This document shows positions 1-13,701 of a stretch of DNA of 64,000 nucleotides, piece after piece. The number at the start of each line of letters is the position of its first letter. Within the stretch, counting starts at the first letter, position 1. A program made the translations under genes and the position numbers. Source of the stretch: Paulownia fortunei (lineage: Eukaryota > Streptophyta > Magnoliopsida > Lamiales > Paulowniaceae); the NCBI GenBank assembly GCA_019321725.1, contig CM033106.1:31918118-31982117 (forward strand). Direction: 5' to 3'. The notes beneath the pieces were generated by a model that was given only the letters and a program-made list of their open reading frames with translations, ran no database searches and had not been told where the DNA came from.

Positions 1-3000
1 TTACATCTTTGCATATGTAGATGCACCAGGTTACCAAATACTAAAGAACTTAAACATTATCAGCACTGGTGTGTTATACCGTATCATTCTCAAGAAAAAG
101 TAAGTCATTCCTCACAACTTACTGCTATTGAGTTTAAAGTTTCAAACGTAAAAAGTCTCTACTTGATGTCAGCTCCTTTGAGGGGGATTTTAGTCTAAAG
201 AATTTCTAGATGCTTGTGATGTCATGACACGCAAAATTAACCTTTACTCATTTCTTCTTTCTTGTGTTTATGGACGAGAAGGTGGTGGAGGATGGGCGAT
301 AGGCTTTTCAAAACAAACATATAACTGTCTGAAACATCTTTTTTCAGGTTGAGTGAAATTCAGTGGGCAGCTTTCATTTTATTGTGTGCAGGGTGCACCA
401 CGGCACAACTTAACTCTAAGTAAGGATTTTATGGTTATATCTCTGTCTTATTGTCTTTAAGCATAGTTTAGAGTGCACCATATTGTTCATAACGTACGCA
501 GGGAATTTCCTTGATTCTGTAACCATAGCAAGATAATGATAGAAAGGCTTTTACTTTTTGCATGCTTTCTATTTGGCCAACCAGTGGTATAGTCACTCTG
601 GACTCCATGGGGGTCAGTTAACCACCCTCAACTCTACAAAATTCATTTATGGATGTAAGATATTTAGAATTATAGAGGCTTTATTGACCACAATGAAGAA
701 ATAAAATCCAATAGTAGGGGATCAAAGTCAGTGAAGAGGGGACAAAATTGACACTGTACTTGGTGGCCAAACGTGAATGTAATATTGATATTTTAATTGT
801 AAGTCAAACTTGAAAATAAATAAACAGTAGAGTTTTTCTTTTTTCTTTAAGTGTATAAAAAACCATGCACAGTATTAGTTGGGAACTGTGAGTTTAAATT
901 ACTGCTTAGTTTTTATATCTTTTCTAATAGAGCAATCACGAGTCGCGTTTATTTACCCAATAAGAAATAAAAATCCAGTAGAAGGGGATCAAAATTTTTG
1001 AAGAGGGGATAAAACTGACACTGTTAGAAACAGTAGTGTTTCTTTTTGCTTCAAGTGTATAAAAAGCCGAGGGCAGAATTAGTTGGGCAATGTATGTTTA
1101 AATTGCTGCTTGTGTTTGGTACCTTTCTGACACATTATCATGGACAAGAAAAAGTCACCTCTGGATTTTGCTCTATTCATTTTTTTTTTTCCATTTGAAT
1201 TAGCACATTAATTTGATTGAAATATATTTATGCTACATAATAGCTCTTTATAGTATTATAAGCATTGATTTGAAATTTTATGTGATAATAATTTCACAAT
1301 TGATCCCACTGGAGCAAGTTTCTTGCTACGCTACTGTGCCCCAATGGTGCTTAGAAAATAGAGCATGCCAATGAGTCTCTAACCTTAAGATTATGATTTT
1401 TCTTCCAGCTTTCCTTTCCTTCTCCGCTTCTTGGAATCCTGACCATATTTACGTCCTTGTCTGTGTCCTTATGGGATCTCATTTTTTTGTGCAGTTCTGA
1501 TCGAGTGTTGCAAACACCTTTTCAGGGTTTGCTGATGGCAATTGTAAGTTGCTAAACTGAAATCTGATAGCATATCAATATCAACCCATGATTACTCATC
1601 AGATGAAACAAAATGGATTCCTCTTAGTTGAAAGTTTTTTTTATTACTTAGTACTCCATTTAATTTATGATTTAGCAGGAGAAAGTGAAAAGGAAAAGCA
1701 AAATCATGAGAAACTAAAGTTCATTTCACTTTCCTTTTGGACAGAATAACTACCCATTCTACTAACTTATTAAATTCCGTCGCTAATTATGGAAAAATAA
1801 ATAAAAATTGAATAATAAGTTAGTAAATGACTCTCGTAATTGTATCTATACAAGCATGTCCTTCGTGTTCTCTTTTAGAACTTAACGAAGAGATATTTTT
1901 ATTGAAGTTTTCTCGATTAAAATCCAAGGTCCAAACACAGTTTCAGTAACTCTTGGTGGATCATTTCAGATCATGGCTCTTCTTAGCGGTTTTGCTGGAG
2001 TCTACACCGAGGTAAATCCCGTAACACATCTTTTTATCTTTAGAACAGTCCTATTTTATCAAAAAGATGCAGTTAGTGTTTTACGAATTCTGCAGCCTCT
2101 AATGATCTGCTGAATTGTGTTGTTTTCTGCTGATAAACACCATTATCATAAGATCTTGTTGACGATCCATTTCATGTTCTTTTAAAAAAATGTTGTGAAA
2201 AATTATATGTTAAAACTTATTTGGCCTTGTTTTGATATTTGCTTTTGTTTTCCGTAGGCTATAATTAAAAAACGGCCTTCAAGGAACATTAATGTTCAGA
2301 ACTTCTGGTTGTATGTATTTGGGATGGCTTTCAATGCTCTTGCGATACTCGTTCAAGATTTTGATGCTGTTATGAACAAGTAAATTAAAACCACTCGTTG
2401 CTTCTGTTCTTTCTTCTTTTTATATCAGTGATTCAGGTTATTCCATGGACAAGAATCATGCAATTACTTGTGTTGTATAACCAATGAAATTATTCTGGGA
2501 GGATAGTTGGAACTCAGCTGATGATAGTCTCTCTTGAACAACTTGCTTCAGGAGGTTCTCCTACAAATGGAACATAATATAGTTTTACATCCATTTGTAA
2601 TGTCCTTGACCTAGAATATTTAGCAAGATTTGCTGAAAAATGAAGCAGCATACTGGATTTTTTTATCTTTTTATATTTTTGGGCTGCTTCTGTTCGGGTA
2701 AACCATATGCATATTCTAAAGAAATGTATGTTATGTTTTATCTACAGGGGATTCTTTCATGGATATTCATTAGTTACAGTTCTCATGATTCTGAACCATG
2801 CTCTGAGGTACTTTTTTCTTGGCACCTCTTTACGCTATTATTATGGATAGGAACTTTATTATGAGATTGGAGAGAACTTTAAGATAAAAATGTGTCAAGT
2901 AAGGCACAGTATGCTGATTGTGCTGGTTCCTTTTATGCACCAAGCATGGATTCTTTATGATTATGGAAGAACAGCAGTTCTCTGCTCCCTCCGTCCCATT

Positions 3001-4654
3001 TTGATTGCCCTATTTTGAATTGGCACGGAGCTTCAACTTAGAGCAAAAAAAGTGAAAATTTTGTGTTTTTACTTTCCCCCCTCAAAAGTAGTAGTTAAAT
3101 CAAATATTCAGGTTTAGATTTAGTGTTGTACATTATTACCTAATATTTTAAGTGAGAAGGTATTTTTGAGAAGAAATTTCATTTTAAGAATTGGGACATT
3201 ATTTGTGGGCATCCCGAAAAGGAAATAGTAGCATTTAATCTGGGACATAGGGAGTATTTGTTAGCAGTTCTATTAATCTATGTTCTCCCGGTTACATGTA
3301 AATTTAGGTGTAATTACCTACTTTTCTGCTATTCAACATTGTTTATGGATACTTTCTGTATTTACTAGAGTGTTTCCTAATATTTTTGATGTCAATGCAG
3401 TGGCATTGCTGTTTCAATGGTCATGAAATATGCTGACAACATAGTGAAGGTAACTACTGATTATGTTCAACCTGATAGCTCACATGCATTCTATTTAAAG
3501 CATGAATCAATTATTAGATTATACTCAGGCTATTATTTAATACTTCCAAGAGTGCATTGGAAACAATTTTTGAGTGGGCTAGAATTAAAGATGTAAGAAG
3601 AAAATATTGCAACAGTGATGATACAGGTCAAATGTCAAGGACAAAAATGAGAGTTGATTAATGAATGTTTTCGTTGTGGACAACCTATCCAAGTATTAGG
3701 CAGCTGCATATCTGTGGAGAAGACATTTCAGTGGAGCTTTACAAGATCTTAATTTTCCCTCCAAAGGCAGGTGTATCAAATGTGTGATGAGACTTTAAAA
3801 GTTTCAGCTAAAGGCTAAATGAGATTGAGTTCCCTTGTCACAGGTTATTGTTTTTGGAAAAGAAGTGGGAAAATAAGTTCCTGCGTTCCTTCATTTACCA
3901 AACTGCAATTCATCTTTTTGGAAAAGTAAAACTGAGAGAAAATTAGAAAGTTTGGAGTGATATTATTAAGACAAGATAATTAGGTGCCTCTTTCACTTGT
4001 ATTACAGATGAATAATTGAAACAGCTGCCTATTCCTGATATAGAATAGAAGTGCACTCCATGATTCTATGTTTTCATTCATGGTTAATGGAGATACGATT
4101 AAGTTTAGTGACCACTGCTTATTTGCTGGACATTATAAAAAGGATTGTAGAAATGGTTTTGAAAAGAACAATCAAATGTAAGCAAAGTGTTATAGCAGTT
4201 CCATTCTGAAATTGGTGTGTTTTCTATCCAACTCTTCAGCTTTTATGTCCTTGAGGCCTATTAAATAAATATCAAGTTTTAAAACTATGATGAATTTGCT
4301 CTTGAAACCTACTAGAGTGAGTATGCTAGTACAATTTCATGCTCTAGGGAATAAAAATTCATTTATGTGGGTCCACAATCTTCTGTTCTAGAAGTCTTAA
4401 GAAAGCATATTTTGCAGGTATATTCTACATCAGTTGCAATGCTGTTGACAGCAGTTGTGTCTGTTTTCCTATTTGGATTTCATCTTTCCCTTGCCTTCTT
4501 TCTTGGTTCCACGTGAGTATATATGCTAATTTTACCATTCAGACAAGAACATATGATTTATACTGTGATATAGGTTACCCATTGAAATTATTTTGTTTGC
4601 AGTGTTGTTTCAGTCTCAGTATATTTACACTCCATTGGGAAGCTCCAGAGATAG
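1..4654 (+). CDS. Nucleotide-sugar transporter, CMP-sialic acid transporter-like (5' truncated)
   Basis: Nine exons can be read in one frame: 1-99, 348-419, 1495-1543, 1970-2011, 2258-2379, 2748-2807, 3401-3449, 4418-4512 and 4603-4654, ending in TAG. They give 212 residues. The gene begins outside the window. Visible motifs are YVDAPGYQILKNLNIISTG, LCAGCTTAQL, SGFAGVYTEAIIKK and MKYADNIVKVYSTS, which are characteristic of the NST/CMP-sialic-acid-transporter family. Several hydrophobic membrane segments are present (AAFILLCAG, FWLYVFGMAFNALAIL, AVVSVFLFGFHLSLAFF). Plants lack normal sialic acid metabolism. As I recall, the Arabidopsis relative ROCK1 (At5g65000) moves UDP-N-acetylhexosamines into the ER, so an ER/Golgi UDP-sugar antiporter is the likely role. 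The substrate cannot be read from the sequence. All introns are GT-AG, and two hold repeats. Confidence 0.93.
696..1128. repeat. Imperfect direct repeat in a transporter intron
   Basis: A segment beginning AAGAAATAAAATCCA at 696 recurs from 962. Shared blocks include AGGGGATCAAA, GAAGAGGGGA, GACACTGT, AAGTGTATAAAAA and ATTAGTTGGG. The second copy lacks about 70 bp present in the first. The repeat lies in the intron between exons 348-419 and 1495-1543, shows no coding content and does not touch the splice sites. It could be a local duplication or two fragments of one unrecognised element. Confidence 0.7.
2985..3254. mobile_element. Stowaway-type MITE
   Basis: The left end reads CTCCCTCCGTCCCATTTTG, the classic plant Stowaway terminal sequence. 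The right end reads GGGACATAGGGAG followed by TA, a degenerate inverted copy. The element is about 270 bp, AT-rich and non-coding, and lies in the transporter intron between exons ending at 2807 and starting at 3401. The left TA target duplication has decayed. These are non-autonomous Tc1/mariner-related elements; no transposase is present. Confidence 0.8.
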
Positions 4655-6996
4655 TGAGTTGCACTTTTTCAGCCTTATTAGAGTGGTCAGTGTAAAGGCT
4701 CTTATGAGTTTTTGTTCTATAATGTTAATTGTTTTTGGTCAATCTATTATAGATCACAATTTGATCGTACCTTTAGATAGCATCCAGCTCTATTGTTTGG
4801 TTAGGCATTAGAATGCTTAGACATGTCTTTTCCTCGTAGTTGAAAGTTGGATCATAATTGATTGAGATGAGCATTGTGTTCCCATGCGTGCACTCAAGTC
4901 CTCACTTTTATGTATGTTCGGTCTGAAAGCTTGACATTCTTGAAATATAAAAGTTGAACTGATTTACTCCACAGAAGTTCTTGTAGATAGTAGCCTGTGA
5001 TACATCCTCTGATTTCAAAATTACAGAGGTTTGAGGCCAGAGAGAATGTTTCTATCTCATAGACACGATTTTCTTCGTCTAATAATTGCTGAAATATCTG
5101 TCTAATACTGCATCTTAAGAACAGTAATTGAGTTTTTTAATGAAGCAGACAATGGCATTGAGTTAATATGCAACCTATAGCCCTATACAGGGGCTGTAAC
5201 TTATAGCTTGTCTGAAGAAGATAACAGTATGGTTGTTTGGTATTAACTAATTGCATTCTCTGATTCTCTTGAACTTCCAACATGTGTTGATCAATAACTA
5301 GATCCGGAAAGATACTTGAGGCCATTACTCTCTGGCTGTTAGGGTGCATTTTACCTATTTGTAAATGGAGAAAGTGTCCTCATTCACCCATTTCATTAGT
5401 CAACCATGCTAGTTTAGTGTATGAGCTTTCTTGAATTCAGTGCCTGCTGAAAACCCGAGCTTCAAGAAAAAAATTCAGCTACTTGAAACTTGTAGTTGCA
5501 TAGAGCTATAACTATAATTTCCTGTAATTCGTGCATCTTTGAATCTTAATTTTGCTAACATCAAAATGCTTGGAAGAATATGGCTGTATCCGCCCCATCA
5601 CTGATATTCAATGTTGCGTATCAATTTTATTTTTTTTGCTGTCTCGTGATTTTTCCAAGGTTGTTTAACTTCCATTTATTGACTTGGGAAAAAATCATTA
5701 TTTTAGAAATTTCAAGTCTTTCTTTAGGGCAAAAGGATGAAAAATATTTAGTACATGGGTAGAGTTAATAAACAAACGTTCTAGTTATTATATTTTTTAA
5801 AGTTTCAAAATAGAATTTCGGGTTGGTTTATCAAGTTTCTATGGAAATTTGCTTGTCAAGCTACGGATTTTGGTGGATTCGGACCAAGGAATTTAAGTTT
5901 TCTTAATCAAGCAAACTTGCTTAATAAATTGGGTTGGTGCTTTCTAATACAGAGTCATTTATGGGCCTACGTTTTGAAATCCAAACTCTTTTCCAAGTGC
6001 GAATTTTTGAAATCACATTACGATAGGACAAATCCCATTATTTAAAGAGTCAATGTTGATTCGAGATGATCCATGTTGGATAAAGTTGACCTTTGGGCTT
6101 TTCGGAAAGGACTACAATTGACGAAAAGACTTGAACATAGAAAATCTTATAATAGACTCTACTCACAATTAATCTTGATTCTTTTTAAATACTTGATGTC
6201 AAGGACTTGAGGCATGGCAAAATTTATAATACTAGCACGCAAGAAACTGAAAAGGCATGGATAATTCGGAGCACATTAATGAAACAATAAATAGATAGTA
6301 TGAAGAAGCACCTGAATGAACAGACGAAAAATATCATATATTTACAACATTGAGTTGAATGATTTGCTGATTTGGATCACAAAAGAGTTCATAAATATGT
6401 ATTTGCGCTGAAAACTTAAAAATTTCCAAAGAGAGTCTTCTAGTGGCAGCCAGAAATACCTGCCCACATGGGATGTTGTGCTACAGTTCTCCTAACACGC
6501 ACACCAAGTTGATGAAATGGATTATTAGCAACTGCAGACGTTTAAAATGGTGTCGGGTCGGCCAAGAGTTGACCGACTGTGAAGACAGGGGAATGGATTT
6601 TACCTATTTGATTCCATAATGTCGACTGAGGGACTGCATAATGCGGAGATTACCCATATCTCAACCATGGAGTTCGATTGGTATCTCTTTAAGGTGCAAC
6701 TAAATTTGTTCAATATATGAGACTCCACATTAATAAGTCCTGCTGGTTCAATCTATATCTAAGATCCCGTCTAATCAAATCGACAATTTCAGCAAAAAAA
6801 GAAAAAAATAGAGATAAGCAAGGCAATGTGAAAAATGTTGGGCAATTTTCAACTTTGCAAGATGTATGGGTGCATCACACATAGCTAAATAGACAAATAG
6901 ATGAGATAATGTTGTATGCCTGCATCTGAACGGGAAGTGTGACAGCCGCGCATTCCCATAAGTGTTCATTCAACAGTCACGTTGAAGAATATGTTA
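4655..6996. other. Intergenic region between two convergent 3' ends
   Basis: This stretch lies between the stop of the transporter (+) and the stop of the DUF89 gene (-). It should hold both 3' UTRs and polyadenylation signals. Short open frames occur but none resembles a known protein or shows a splice pattern. I see no RNA gene or recognisable repeat. Confidence 0.6.
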
Positions 6997-9900
6997 CTAG
7001 TCCAAAAACTCATTGTACTTGATGACACAATCATAGAGTCGTCCTCCAAGAAACTGAGCAACCTCTTGGTGCTTCACCTGAATTGCAGTAAGGGGAACAA
7101 GAAACAAAATTATTTGGAAAATAATATTTATTGGCAATAGTCAATCAACAAATTGTAGGGGGAGGCCAGAAATTATTCTATAATAAATCAAATTCATTAC
7201 CATAGCAATTTTCAAGGAATCACATTTGAACTGCGCATAAAGGTTAGTCTCTATTCCACGGCCCTAGCAAAAAACATAAACAGAAAAACGTGAGACTGAA
7301 AAAAAGATAACAATCTACTCTTTGCAATGAGAGAATCAAACCCAAGAATTGGTCAGGTTTTTCATGTTTCACTAAGGTTGCATTTGAATGGAAGGATTTT
7401 GATTTGAGAAGAGGATTTGGGGAAAGATTTCACATGAAATCATATAAGATGGATTTGAAATCCACCGTAATAACTCAAAAAATAGCTCAAAATAGGAGTT
7501 TAATGATTTGAAATCTATTATATTAAGAGATTATCCAAACAAACTCAATGGATTTGTTATTATGAATTTAAAATCCTTAACTTTAAATCTATCAATCCAA
7601 ATGAAGCCTAAATGTTTTCATGTGGACAGGCAACAAAATCATTAAAAACGAATTACAACCAAAGTGGTCAAAACTTCATACATTCAGTACTGATTTTTTC
7701 TAGATCCCTATCTATTAAGTTCATAGATGGATCCTAAGGTAATAGCCATCTAAAATTTAATGATGTTGGCATGGCTCCTAAGAAAATAGCAGTCTAACAT
7801 TTGATGATTCTGCTTTTTCTATTGTCAAACCCACTCCAAAGGTTGAGTCATAAATGCTTATAGTGTGAGTAGTGCTTCAAGGAATGACTGATGGCAGTTA
7901 AAAATTAGAACAATTCATAACCTTATACCAATGCAAATAGCTATCTATCTTCACATATGCCCCCAGCCTAAACGGTGCCCAAGCAACAATGAAACAGGTA
8001 AAGCATTTTCAAAGATGAACCTCTGTAAATGAGGTTTTCAACAAACATATGGACACGACTAAGATGACACAGGAAAGAGGGCTTGGTCGTAAAGTGAATC
8101 AACATAACCAACTATTGAAAGCTTAAAGAACTATCATAATTTATTCATCAAAGTTCTCCCTTTCATTTTTCATAACAATATTTAGACCTTCGTAACAAAG
8201 TAACCAATAGAAGTTGAAATTGTTTAACAACCTCTTGCATGAACTCTTTCTTACCTTATCTAATCAAACATTATCAAAAGTTTACGCACTCATTTCCAGA
8301 GGATAACAGTTCATCACCATAAACTTATTTGCAACCTATTCACTGTAATATTTCCATAAGAAGCCATCACTAACTCTCAAAATTAATTTAAAACCAAATC
8401 TATCACGGTAGTCATTCCAATGAAGCAGTGTCATAATTATTTCACCAGGAATCCAATTCCTCCATGCAAAACAAGCACAACCATTTGTAATGTAAATAGT
8501 AGACCAGAAAATACCTGTCTAGAAGTGCACTAATGATAATAACAAATATATGTCAATTTTGTACTGTATACCACAACTTAATACATGTGGATCGCAAGCA
8601 TTTACCATTCCTTCCAGAACCACAAGGTCCGCGTCACTTGCTAGGTAGGCAAGTTCTTGTGATACTCTTGTAAGATCAATAACCTATAATAAATAAGAGA
8701 ACAAACTCAAATAACTAAGAGCAGTCCAAGCATAGGAAAAAAACTGTAAGAAATCACCAAGAAATAGCACAGAGCTTCTTACCGGTAAATCATTACCAGA
8801 ATTCGCAATTAAAAGATTTGAAGTATCAACTCCCAGAAGTTTCCCATTCTCATCCTTCAACTGTAAAACATAAAATTTATAGACAAATTGAACCTAGAGT
8901 TTAAATTATAACAGCATCAATAACGTAACTTCTCTACTACCTTAGCTATAATCTCAATTAACTCAGGGTATGTTACGTCATTGATAGAAGGCAAGTCATT
9001 TGCTGCCAATACAACCTGCAAAGAAAGCAATACGCTCAAAATAGGATTCAAAGCTACACCAACAAGAATTCATATACTGTTACATAACGTCTATGCCAAA
9101 GGGGATTGCACTTCCAAGAGAATTCATATCTTAATTTCTGACAATCTATATATAGCGTACTAGGGCACGCATTAATTCAATAACACCCAAGTTCTTTGCT
9201 ATCTGATGAGGAAAGTGTTGTACTACACAAAGCATTTGACTCAAAATCTTGCAATGTGGCTCACTGCGCGGAGACCCCCTAGAGTGTGCTGGCTCAAGAA
9301 GGGAGTTTCATATTGAATTTGTTAGCATATTTGCATGCCTAGGAACATAAGCCAAAAAATCTAAAAAGTTGGTAATGCAAGCGTCATGACTGATCTTCCC
9401 AATATTGTTTACCTTTATCCAGGAGAGTAGGATACATGAACTTCAAAAGGCTACTACTCTCCAGAAATCCATAATTTCCTATAAATGTGTATTAGCATGG
9501 CTCAAGATTTGTATTAGTTTGAAATCAGGAGAAGCTGAGTTCAAGACAACATATTGATTTCAAGAGGTTTTTGCCCCACAACATAAGCCAGAATCTAAAT
9601 GTTCATCTCTACTATGAACGAACTACTCCAGAATATATATATAAAAATCATCTCAAGTCAAATAGACTGGCCCAACCAACATCAGCAGCAAGTAAATTTA
9701 ACCCACCCAAGCACTTGGACATGTAACCAATACAGAACCATTTAACTAAATGTGAAGCAACTATAAGTCACTTGCCTGTAGCATATGTTACAGCAGTTCC
9801 CAGAGAAAAAAGTAATCCAATCAAGATAAAGTCTATAGTTGTTCTCTTATCAGTAAAACAAGTAAAAGATCCCAAATCACACCTGCACACCATGTCGGAG

Positions 9901-12562
9901 TAACTCCCTTGTAAATGGCAATATACCCAAAATGATATCTGCACCAGAATTATCTACAAAGATTACAGCCTGTGGCATAAATGTTGAAAAGTTAGTGAAA
10001 GTAAACCCATAATAAATGTCAATGCATTAAACTAACCAATAAAAGAAAAAGACAGTCAAAATACCCAAAAATAACCTTTTTCCATGATCTGCGGCCCCAT
10101 TTTGAAATGAAATTGTCCAAATCATCAATAACCCAGGGTCGAGGGACAAGGTTCTGACAGCTAGCTTGAAAGGATATACCATCCTTTGCAAATAACTCTG
10201 CCAGCTTCAAGATGTAAAATGGAAAGATTGTTGTTATGCCAATCAAGTGCAGAGGAATCTATTTCAACTAGACAAATTATCTAACTGAATACAGAGCACA
10301 GCCTTTGAGAAACTGAAGACCCACATGGTTTACAAGAAAAATAAATCGGCCAACTTAAATTGAACAAGAGAAACTACGCAATAGTAGGGCGATGAGAAGT
10401 TTAATATTGCTGAAATGGCTGTGGGTCACGTGTTCAGCAGCACGCACATGATGTTCCACATGCAATACATCAGAACAGCAAATTGTACACAAATCTTATA
10501 GGATCAAAATCACATCTCAAAAAGAAAAAAATAAATAAACGCCCACATTGATTTAGGAACTTCAGCTTGAACAACAACAGAATACAGAAAGTAGAAGTTA
10601 AGGACTTCAAACTGATAATTTTCTAAGAAAAGATGTACACAACTATAGCTACTGGCAGAATCTGTAGCTAAATATCCCTAGACTTGATTGAAAAATGAAA
10701 CTGGGAACACTAAGTTAGACAAGTAACAGGAATATTTTGTTATGCTATTTGTTTCTGAAAAAAATGGTGCTAAAACAAATTATTTGAGTAACCCATATAA
10801 AGATTATAAGCACCAAATTACTGAATGCAAAAGCAACAAATGCAAATGAGTGTGGATATTTACTTAATCAAAGACACCCCTTCTATGCTGTTACAGAGAA
10901 TCTTTTGAATCCCAGTGCTAAAGTTCATCACCTGAGAAAACCCTCTATCACAATAACAATATCAACCCCAGAAAGTTCTCCTTAATCAATTATGGAAGTT
11001 TGCTTTTGGCCAATTTGCTCTAGAATTAGCAGCATCACGAAAGACAAGTGATTTTATTAATGCTTAATCAAATATTTATTGAAAAATGTAAAACTCAGAA
11101 ACAAAGAAACCAAATTTATGATCAACATAATTTCCTCAAGCTTGTCTTAGTAACTGGTCAGCAGAGATAATAAAAGATAATATTCCAACAATCATTAGTC
11201 CTTAAGTTCCATTCACTATAGCTAAGAGCCCAACGTACCTGAGCTGAGCCAAGATCAAATATGTTACCAGCAAAGATCCCTCTAAGCAAATTCCCGACAC
11301 GCTCGACTTCATCCTGGATGGCATCATTAAGACGCACAACATCCTCAAATAAGGATATTGCCTTGGCATTTTCTTCATCCTGTCATACAATCAAATTAAA
11401 CCACTTAGTCATAAAACTATGTTCATGGATGTTTCAGGCCTCAACTCCATAAGAGCTAACATCTGGACATGTACACAAGGTGAATGCACAAAAGGGAGGG
11501 AGAAAGCACTCTTGTTAGTTCTTGAACTGGCTACCACCCCTCCCCCAACAACATATTTATATAAATGGATAGACAGATAGATAGATACACACACACACAC
11601 ACTATGACTATGATCCTCGTGTACAACACTGCTCTTCTCAGATTCGTAACATCAATGAAATTGCTTTATGGTAGTAATCTAGTTATCTAAATGAATCAAA
11701 GAATAAAGCATTGCTACTAAGGACAGAAATGAAATGCTTACCTTGACCTTTTTGAATATATCTCTGAACCCCACTTCTCTAAGGACTTGCTCACGAAGCT
11801 GGCAAAGAAGCTGAAGAAAAAAAGAAAAAAAAAAGGTTGTAGAAAAGCAAAATAATAGAACTTGTTCATAACATTATAACGGGTAAACTATATTTAAAAG
11901 ATCATTCTCATGAGACAGATTAATATACAATGCAATCAGGTGGACCACCATGACTCTCTGGATCTTTCTTCAAATCCTCCAGTATTTCTGCATACCTGTG
12001 GAAGGGTAAATAAGCAATGAAGTAAACTTTGAAGGTTTGAGGGGAAAAAGGAAATATCTATCAATCCAGTAAAGCTTTGAACAAATTCTGTGTTCCAGAT
12101 GCATCCCTTTATTTCAAATTCAGTATAAAATGGGCAAGCTAAACTATGGTGAAGTATGAAGATGAATAGCTTATTAAAGTTGTGTTTGTGAAATGAAGGT
12201 GTGTTTTAGAGTCTAGTTGGTACCTTTGAGCAAACTTGTCAGCTTTGGCGGGAGCATCTGGAGCCGTATCATCGCTCTCAGCGCGTTTACTGCAGTGCGC
12301 AGTTGATTGATAGTCATAACTAGTTGGCAAACAAATAAGAAGGTAGCACCAATAAGAGGAGGGGGAGGGGGCGGGGGAGGGGGCGGGGGAAAATAAATAA
12401 CCGGAAAGAGGGGATGGAATTGGAGAAGAGGTTGATCCAAGAGAGCTCAGCGGGGGTGGGCTTCTTGGGATTGTCCGAAGGGAATCGGTAGGGAATGGTG
12501 CAAGCCCTGTAATTCGACTCCACCAACACAGGCAGCAACACCATTTCCCCAGAGCTCTCCAT
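6997..12562 (-). CDS. DUF89 family damage-control phosphatase (At2g17340-like)
   Basis: Twelve exons, transcribed leftward: 12402-12562, 12224-12289, 11929-11995, 11742-11810, 11239-11379, 10076-10204, 9883-9969, 8941-9015, 8783-8860, 8606-8683, 7201-7263 and 6997-7077. They sum to 1095 nt, or 364 residues, in one frame. The ATG at 12562 starts [13 protein letters not shown], followed by [16 protein letters not shown] as in plant homologues. Diagnostic blocks are [72 protein letters not shown] and VVLEGMGRGIETN. The Asp residues in DNSGAD and SGNDLP fit the metal-dependent active site of this fold. Family members hydrolyse damaged or excess phosphometabolites. The same domain is fused to plant pantothenate kinase 2, but no kinase part is present here, so this is the stand-alone soluble form. 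Splice sites are GT-AG. Confidence 0.95.
7374..7610. mobile_element. Small MITE with imperfect terminal inverted repeats
   Basis: The left end reads AGGTTGCATTTGAATGGAAG. The reverse complement of the right end reads AGGCTTCATTTGGATTGATA, so the two ends form an imperfect inverted repeat about 25 bp long. The roughly 240-bp interior is AT-rich and non-coding. It lies in the long intron between exons 8606-8683 and 7201-7263 of the DUF89 gene. No clear target duplication is visible, so the superfamily is not assigned; the ends resemble those of common plant hAT-like MITEs. Confidence 0.6.
11588..11602. repeat. (AC)n microsatellite
   Basis: A short AC dinucleotide run in an intron of the DUF89 gene, preceded by imperfect GATA repeats. 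Confidence 0.8.
12357..12390. repeat. G-run tract at the 5' end of DUF89 intron 1
   Basis: Five runs of five G separated by single A or C bases lie on the plus strand, about 11 bp inside intron 1 next to the exon 1 donor at 12402. The sense transcript is therefore C-rich here, while the template DNA strand matches the pattern for a G-quadruplex. The proline-rich open frames in this area are artefacts of this tract. Confidence 0.8.
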
Positions 12563-13701
12563 TCTCTCTCTTCTTCCTCGTTACTAGTCTTCCTTGTCTT
12601 TCGGATCTATTCGTACCCAGAGACAAATTGGAGGATTGTTGCCTCTTTACTTCTCTTCCTTCTCTGTCTTTCCGTCCGATCCAGATGCAAATTGGGGGAT
12701 TCTTGGTCTTGGTTAATGGTCAGCGAACCCAAGAGAACAATCACTGGAATCTGTCATTAAAGTAATAAGGAATTGCGTAAAATGACGGCAACAACAATCA
12801 CAAAACCAAATGTAATTCACTTGTATTAATTGTACTAAACTAAACCCAGTTCAAGCTGAAATTGATGGCTTCACGAGTGTTTGTAAGCACTTAACAAAAG
12901 TGATTCAGAATTTTTTGTTTGATTGAAGAAAAATTAAAATAGGTCAAAAGCTTTTTCACCTTATGGTGTTTTCATATTTATTTGAAACTTCACCAACTCA
13001 CAATAATGTATATTTGTACATTTATGTGTATAATTTTTAAATGGAGCATGTCATGGTTGGATCTAAAATATAAAATTTGAGTGGGTAGGATCTAAAATAT
13101 AATTTTACCTAAAACCTATTTATGGTTTACAAAGCCATCCAAACAACCGAACCATTGCTATCCCTATTCACAAACCACCATCACAATGTCTACAAAATCT
13201 TTTGGTAACAAAATCGTCTTATCTATGATGTTCAAGTTATCCATGAGAACAAAAAAAAAAAAACAAGACGTTCTTGGCAATAGAGTGAAGTTGTACTCTT
13301 TTTGCTCTGTCTTTCCTTTTTACCCTGCTAATGGATCTCTCATTCATTGTACAAGCATCGAGGACACGGACACCTTGTCTCCGTTGAGTCCGTAGTTCAC
13401 TTCTTACCAAGTCCACATACTAGAGAGAGAAATACAACCTTGTTGAAAAGAGATAAATAAAAAAGCAGAAAAAGCTTGGGAGACCTATTGTCGGCTTATG
13501 CCACTACCATACTTCGCTTTACATTAATCCATCAATTAAAGTAACCAAACGGAAAGTAAAGGTGTTTTTGGCCTTCCAATCCAAAGAAAATACTTTAGAA
13601 AAACAAAAAGGCGGGAACTAAAAGGGAAAATGATATCAAGGTATATAGATCAAGAATGACACTCATGTACTGATTAGGGTTCAAACCCGCATCTCCCTCA
13701 A
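12563..13701. promoter_or_regulatory. Divergent promoter region between DUF89 and expansin
   Basis: The two genes start 1.1 kb apart and point away from each other. This interval must contain both core promoters and 5' UTRs. Pyrimidine-rich sequence next to 12563 fits the DUF89 5' UTR. A weak TATA-like GGTATATAG lies near 13640 upstream of the expansin. No coding sequence is recognised. Confidence 0.5.

Noticed and set aside
12213..12440. Proline-rich minus-strand protein
   Set aside because: The proline run is the translated C-rich intron tract. It crosses the real splice junctions of the DUF89 gene.
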